Source: Desulfosporosinus sp. UBA4726 (GTDB lineage: Bacteria; Bacillota; Desulfitobacteriia; Desulfitobacteriales; Desulfitobacteriaceae). From it: a DNA stretch of 8,454 nucleotides. The stretch is taken from NCBI GenBank assembly GCA_002404215.1, contig DHJG01000157.1, positions 16,755 to 25,208 of the forward strand, given 5' to 3'. Below the pieces are notes generated by a model. It was not told the origin of the DNA. It searched no databases and saw only the letters and a program-made list of their open reading frames with translations. The position numbers and the translations under genes are program-made. This document shows, piece by piece, positions 6,978 through 8,454 of the stretch; position 1 is the first letter of the stretch, and each line of letters opens with the position of its first letter.

Positions 6978-8243
6978 ATGGATATTTTCAAGGAATTGCA
7001 GGACCGAGGACTTGTATATCAACATACAGATGAGTTGGCATTGCGTAAAAGATTGGCTACGGGCCCGGTGACGTTATATTGTGGATTTGACCCAACTGCT
7101 GATAGCTTACATATTGGAAGTTTGCTTCCTATTTTGGTGTTAAAACGGTTCCAACTAGCGGGACATAAACCTATTGCCTTGGTGGGTGGAGGTACGGGAT
7201 TAATTGGCGACCCCAGCGGTAAGGTAGCGGAGCGGATATTGAATCCTAAAGAGGTTGTTGAACAATGGGCTCTCAAGATTAAAAAGCAGCTCGGAATTTT
7301 TTTGGATTTTGAAACCATAGAAAGCCCAGCAATTGTAGCAAACAATTATGATTGGTTAGCTTCTCTGCAGGTGATTGAATTCCTGCGGGACATCGGCAAG
7401 AACTTTCCGGTAGGGACCATGCTAGCCAAAGACTCAGTCGAAGCTCGTATGAATAAAGGAATATCCTATACCGAATTCAGCTATATGATTTTACAATCGT
7501 ATGATTTTCTAAAGCTCAATGAAGTGTACGGTTGCGAGATGCAGGTCGGTGGAAGTGATCAGTGGGGCAATATTACGGCGGGAATTGATTTGATTCGACG
7601 GACTTCAGGCAATCAAGTGAAAGAAACGTATGGTTTAACAATGCCGCTAGTCACGAAAAGTGACGGCGTGAAATTTGGCAAGACCGAATCGGGAACAGTT
7701 TGGTTGGATGCAGAAAAGACGTCGCCGTATAAATTTTATCAATTTTGGTTGAACACTGATGACCGGGATGTTGTTAGATTTCTGAAATACTTTACATTCT
7801 TGTCTATAGAAGCTATTAACGAGCTGGCAGAAGAAGTAGAAAAGGAACCTGAACAAAGAAGGGCTCAACGGGCCTTAGCAATAGAAGTGACACAGTTGGT
7901 TCACGGACAACAAGCTCTTGAACGAGCGCAAAAAATATCAGGTGCGCTTTTCGGAGGAGGTCTCAGAAATCTATCTGCTGCAGAAATTGAAGAGGGGTTT
8001 AGTGATGTGCCTTCGGCAACGATCGAAAACTCCGAAATAGGGCTTATTGATTTGTTGATCGAAGGCGGTGTAGTGTCCTCTAAACGTCAAGCTAGGGAGG
8101 CAATAGTGAGCGGATCGATCTATATTAACGATGTTCGGCATACGGATGTGGAAACAACGGTTCCTCAGCTGGAGCGTTTAGATGGAAAGTATCTTGTAAT
8201 CCGTCGTGGGAAGAAAAACTATTATCTCATAAGATTCAATTAG
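6978..8243 (+). CDS. tyrS: Tyrosyl-tRNA synthetase (TyrRS)
   Basis: This 421-residue class I synthetase attaches tyrosine to tRNA-Tyr in the cytoplasm via tyrosyl-adenylate. The length is standard. With this start, residues line up with the classical G. stearothermophilus enzyme: Tyr34, Cys35, Asp38, Thr40, His45, Tyr169, Gln173, Asp176, and Asp194-Gln195 in GGSDQWG. The HIGH motif reads HIGS (45-48), and the KMSKS-equivalent is KFGKT (232-236). The catalytic Rossmann domain runs to about residue 220, the helical domain to about 330, and an S4 RNA-binding domain follows (about 354-421; LIDLLIEGGVVSSKRQAREAI). Position 51 is proline, and residue 48 is serine instead of histidine; neither breaks the core. 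Expression is controlled by the T-box leader ahead of it. The gene seems monocistronic: no coding sequence follows in the window. KFGKT places it with the TyrS rather than the TyrZ group. Confidence 0.98.
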   Translation: MDIFKELQDRGLVYQHTDELALRKRLATGPVTLYCGFDPTADSLHIGSLLPILVLKRFQLAGHKPIALVGGGTGLIGDPSGKVAERILNPKEVVEQWALKIKKQLGIFLDFETIESPAIVANNYDWLASLQVIEFLRDIGKNFPVGTMLAKDSVEARMNKGISYTEFSYMILQSYDFLKLNEVYGCEMQVGGSDQWGNITAGIDLIRRTSGNQVKETYGLTMPLVTKSDGVKFGKTESGTVWLDAEKTSPYKFYQFWLNTDDRDVVRFLKYFTFLSIEAINELAEEVEKEPEQRRAQRALAIEVTQLVHGQQALERAQKISGALFGGGLRNLSAAEIEEGFSDVPSATIENSEIGLIDLLIEGGVVSSKRQAREAIVSGSIYINDVRHTDVETTVPQLERLDGKYLVIRRGKKNYYLIRFN

Positions 8244-8257
8244 TAGGAGTAAAATGA

Positions 8258-8294
8258 GATACAGACTGCCGTTAAGCACGAGCAGTTCTGTATC
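8258..8294 (+). terminator. Stem-loop after tyrS, weak terminator candidate
   Basis: GATACAGA (8258-8265) pairs with TCTGTATC (8287-8294), extended by CTGC/GCAG (8266-8269 with 8282-8285) across one bulged T. This gives 12 bp around a 12-base loop. It begins 14 bases after the tyrS stop, where a terminator is expected, but TGCATTCAG follows instead of a T-run. It may be a 3'-end stabilising structure or an inefficient terminator. Confidence 0.4.
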
Positions 8295-8339
8295 TGCATT
8301 CAGAAAAATATCAAGGGTATAAATAAACACAAATAGTTG

Positions 8340-8368
8340 TTGACAAGAGAGTGATCAAATGTTAATAT
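8340..8368 (+). promoter_or_regulatory. Strong sigma-A type promoter for a gene beyond the right edge
   Basis: A perfect TTGACA (8340-8345), a 17-base spacer and TAATAT (8363-8368, 4 of 6). Transcription would start near 8375. No open reading frame with a ribosome binding site follows in the remaining ~80 bases, so the transcript has a long untranslated leader or is a stable RNA. Together with the next -35 element it resembles the tandem promoters of rRNA operons (inference). Confidence 0.65.
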
Positions 8369-8445
8369 ATCCAAGTGCCGCGAAACACAATACTAGAGCG
8401 TGCGAGCACACGGTGGTTTAGGATTTGGAAGAAGTAAATTAGTCA

Positions 8446-8451
8446 TTGACA
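8446..8451 (+). promoter_or_regulatory. Second perfect -35 hexamer at the window edge
   Basis: TTGACA lies 106 bases downstream of the first TTGACA; its -10 partner would fall at about 8469, outside the window. The spacing fits tandem promoters such as P1/P2 of an rRNA operon, but a lone hexamer is weak evidence. Confidence 0.4.
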
Positions 8452-8454
8452 ACG

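Noticed and set aside
6776..7033. An 85-codon open frame (+) across the T-box and tyrS start
   Set aside because: It overlaps the T-box, terminator, 18-bp hairpin and tyrS start; its sequence is explained by conserved RNA structure rather than coding.
1..8454. Mobile element, CRISPR array, defence island or toxin-antitoxin pair
   Set aside because: No transposase, integrase, direct-repeat arrays or small paired genes were seen; all four genes are housekeeping types with similar composition.

Overview
The window reads as an ordinary chromosomal segment of a Gram-positive, low-to-moderate GC Firmicute. I would guess a Clostridia/Peptococcaceae member such as a Desulfosporosinus or Desulfitobacterium relative. 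The reasons are strong AGGAGG-type ribosome binding sites, a T-box leader in front of tyrS, a MutS2 very close in layout to the Bacillus subtilis protein, and a class A penicillin-binding protein with a C-terminal beta domain. The genus is inference from protein flavour, not proven here.

Layout. (1) Bases 1-1281 (+) hold the 3' part of a long U32-family gene with a DUF3656 domain, open at the left edge. (2) mutS2 follows on the same strand after 26 bases and is probably co-transcribed. (3) Bases 3700-3774 hold two consecutive perfect hairpins between mutS2 and the convergent gene. The second works as a terminator in both directions. (4) Bases 3793-6402 (-) encode a bifunctional class A penicillin-binding protein. 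(5) The 575-base divergent intergenic region 6403-6977 is fully occupied: an extended -10 promoter for the penicillin-binding protein, a sigma-A type promoter for tyrS, a tyrosine T-box leader with readable specifier codon, T-box sequence and terminator, and then an unexplained 18-bp hairpin just before the tyrS ribosome binding site. (6) tyrS (+) is complete, 6978-8243. (7) The last 211 bases have no gene. They carry a stem-loop, a good promoter (8340-8368) and a second perfect -35 hexamer at the right edge, suggesting a tandem-promoter transcription unit, possibly rRNA or tRNA, starting beyond the window.

How the genes relate. Three of the four are tied to translation: the U32 protein belongs to a family with rRNA/tRNA hydroxylases, MutS2 has been shown in B. 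subtilis to act on collided ribosomes, and TyrRS charges tRNA-Tyr under T-box control. The penicillin-binding protein builds peptidoglycan and is unrelated in function, sharing only its divergent upstream region with tyrS. I see no phage, transposon, CRISPR, toxin-antitoxin or defence module, and no clearly undescribed system. The best leads are the extra hairpin in the tyrS leader and the edge-truncated transcription unit.
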